From positions 1 to 5,309 of the forward strand of contig JALVWW010000010.1 in NCBI GenBank assembly GCA_027023175.1: 5,309 bases of DNA, read 5' to 3'. Positions within the stretch are counted from its first letter, which is position 1; each line of letters opens with the position of its first letter. Source of the stretch: Campylobacterales bacterium (GTDB lineage: Bacteria > Campylobacterota > Campylobacteria > Campylobacterales > JALSKU01). The notes under the pieces were generated by a model. The model saw nothing but the letters and a program-made list of their open reading frames with translations, ran no database searches and was not told the DNA's origin. Below are positions 4,676-5,309 of this stretch, piece after piece. Position numbers and translations under genes: made by a program.

Positions 4676-5227
4676 GTGTTTGAAGCTACTACCATACTTG
4701 CTCTCAAGGGCGAAAACAAAGCTGTAATAGGCGGAGACGGGCAGGTTACTTTCGGCAATACTGTTTTAAAAGGTAATGCCGTAAAGATAAGAAAACTTCA
4801 TAACGGTAAAGTTTTAGCCGGATTTGCCGGAAGTACGGCAGATGCATTTAATCTTTTTGATATGTTTGAAGGTATTTTAGAGCAGAGAAAAGGTGATCTT
4901 TTAAAGGCCGCTATTGAGTTTTCAAAAGAGTGGAGAAAAGATAAGTATCTTAGAAGACTTGAAGCTATGATGATAGTTTTAAATACAAAGCATATATTTA
5001 TCCTAAGCGGGACCGGTGATGTAGTGGAGCCTGAAGATAAATGTATAGCTGCCATAGGAAGTGGTGGAAACTTTGCCATAAGTGCAGCCAGGGCTCTTAA
5101 AAAGCACTCCGGTTTGGATGAAGAGAGTATCGTAAAAGAGTCTTTGAAAATTGCAGGAGAGCTTTGCATATATACAAATACAAATATCAATATCTATACT
5201 TTAGAACAAAAGGATGAAAGCAAATGA
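4676..5227 (+). CDS. hslV: HslUV protease, proteolytic subunit HslV
   Basis: A 183-residue Thr protease that forms two stacked hexamers and degrades proteins unfolded by the ATPase HslU in the cytosol. The propeptide MFEA is expected to be removed to expose catalytic Thr5 (mature Thr1, in ATTILA). Counting from that Thr, Asp17 (GGDGQ) and Lys33 (NAVKI) match the known active-site positions, and the IGSGG motif (127-131), GFAGSTADA (49-57) and CIYTN (164-168) are present. The start is a GTG at 4676, two bases after the rplI stop, with GGGAG (4664-4668) inside the end of rplI as ribosome site; this gives the standard short propeptide, so it is preferred over any downstream start. The stop overlaps the hslU start (ATGA). 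All features indicate an active enzyme. Confidence 0.97.
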   Translation: MFEATTILALKGENKAVIGGDGQVTFGNTVLKGNAVKIRKLHNGKVLAGFAGSTADAFNLFDMFEGILEQRKGDLLKAAIEFSKEWRKDKYLRRLEAMMIVLNTKHIFILSGTGDVVEPEDKCIAAIGSGGNFAISAARALKKHSGLDEESIVKESLKIAGELCIYTNTNINIYTLEQKDESK

Positions 5228-5309
5228 ATTTAACTCCAAAAGAGATAGTTTCATATCTTGATGAGTATATTATAGGTCAAAAAGAGGCAAAAAAAGCTAT
5301 AGCTATAGC
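5224..5309 (+). CDS. hslU: HslUV protease ATPase subunit HslU, N-terminal fragment (cut by window edge)
   Basis: The first 28 codons are present, opening MNLTPKEIVSYLDEYIIGQ and continuing KEAKKAIAIA. This is the conserved HslU/ClpX-type start, TP-(R/K)-EIV-xxLDxYIIGQ, just before the N-terminal AAA+ domain. HslU is the ring-shaped ATPase that unfolds substrates and feeds them into HslV. The ATG at 5224 overlaps the hslV stop codon, with AAAGGA (5208-5213) as ribosome site, so the two subunits are translationally coupled. The Walker motifs lie beyond the window. Confidence 0.96.
   Translation, partial: MNLTPKEIVSYLDEYIIGQKEAKKAIAI

Noticed and set aside
4199..5190. Minus-strand open frames opposite rplI (4199-4588) and hslV (4798-5190)
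   Set aside because: Both are antisense to unmistakable conserved genes and give Ser-rich sequences without recognisable domains.

Overview
The window looks like a chromosomal segment from a low-G+C member of the Campylobacterota (Epsilonproteobacteria), probably a free-living Sulfurimonas- or Sulfurovum-like lineage. The reasons are the bL9-HslV-HslU gene order and protein sequences, a small-subunit/large-subunit sodium:solute symporter pair, an ArsS-like histidine kinase, AT-rich codon use, and promoters built on an extended -10 (TGnTATAAT) rather than a good -35. The genus is an inference from remembered family resemblance, not from a search.

Layout. Minus strand, 1-322: a two-gene symporter operon. 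The small DUF4212 subunit is complete and the large subunit has only its first 19 codons before the window edge. The 183-bp divergent spacer (323-505) holds the symporter promoter, boxed by a perfect 9-bp inverted repeat, and two extended -10 promoters pointing towards a complete 6-phosphofructokinase gene (506-1465). After an 82-bp spacer carrying 11-bp-phased repeats comes a tight three-gene operon (1548-4072). It encodes a secreted, Lys/Met/His/Cys-rich protein with CpxP/Spy-type LTxxQ-like motifs, an OmpR-family response regulator and a two-membrane-segment histidine kinase. A 154-bp spacer (4073-4226) with two A/T palindromes and an extended -10 promoter leads to rplI-hslV-hslU, the last cut by the window end.

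How the genes fit together. The three-gene operon has the logic of CpxP-CpxRA: a periplasmic LTxxQ-family protein encoded with the regulator/kinase pair that probably controls it. Both exported portions carry clustered potential metal/thiol ligands (CKHSC in the small protein, HICNIH in the kinase sensor), so a metal- or redox-responsive envelope stress system is a reasonable hypothesis, not a demonstrated one. rplI-hslV-hslU joins a ribosomal protein gene to the HslUV protease through near-contiguous or overlapping reading frames. The symporter and phosphofructokinase are metabolic genes with no evident functional link to the rest.

I see no tRNA, rRNA, CRISPR array, insertion sequence, riboswitch or clear GC-rich rho-independent terminator. 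No gene-free stretch exceeds 300 bases. The most promising item is the sensory operon with its phased upstream repeats; the rest is ordinary chromosome.
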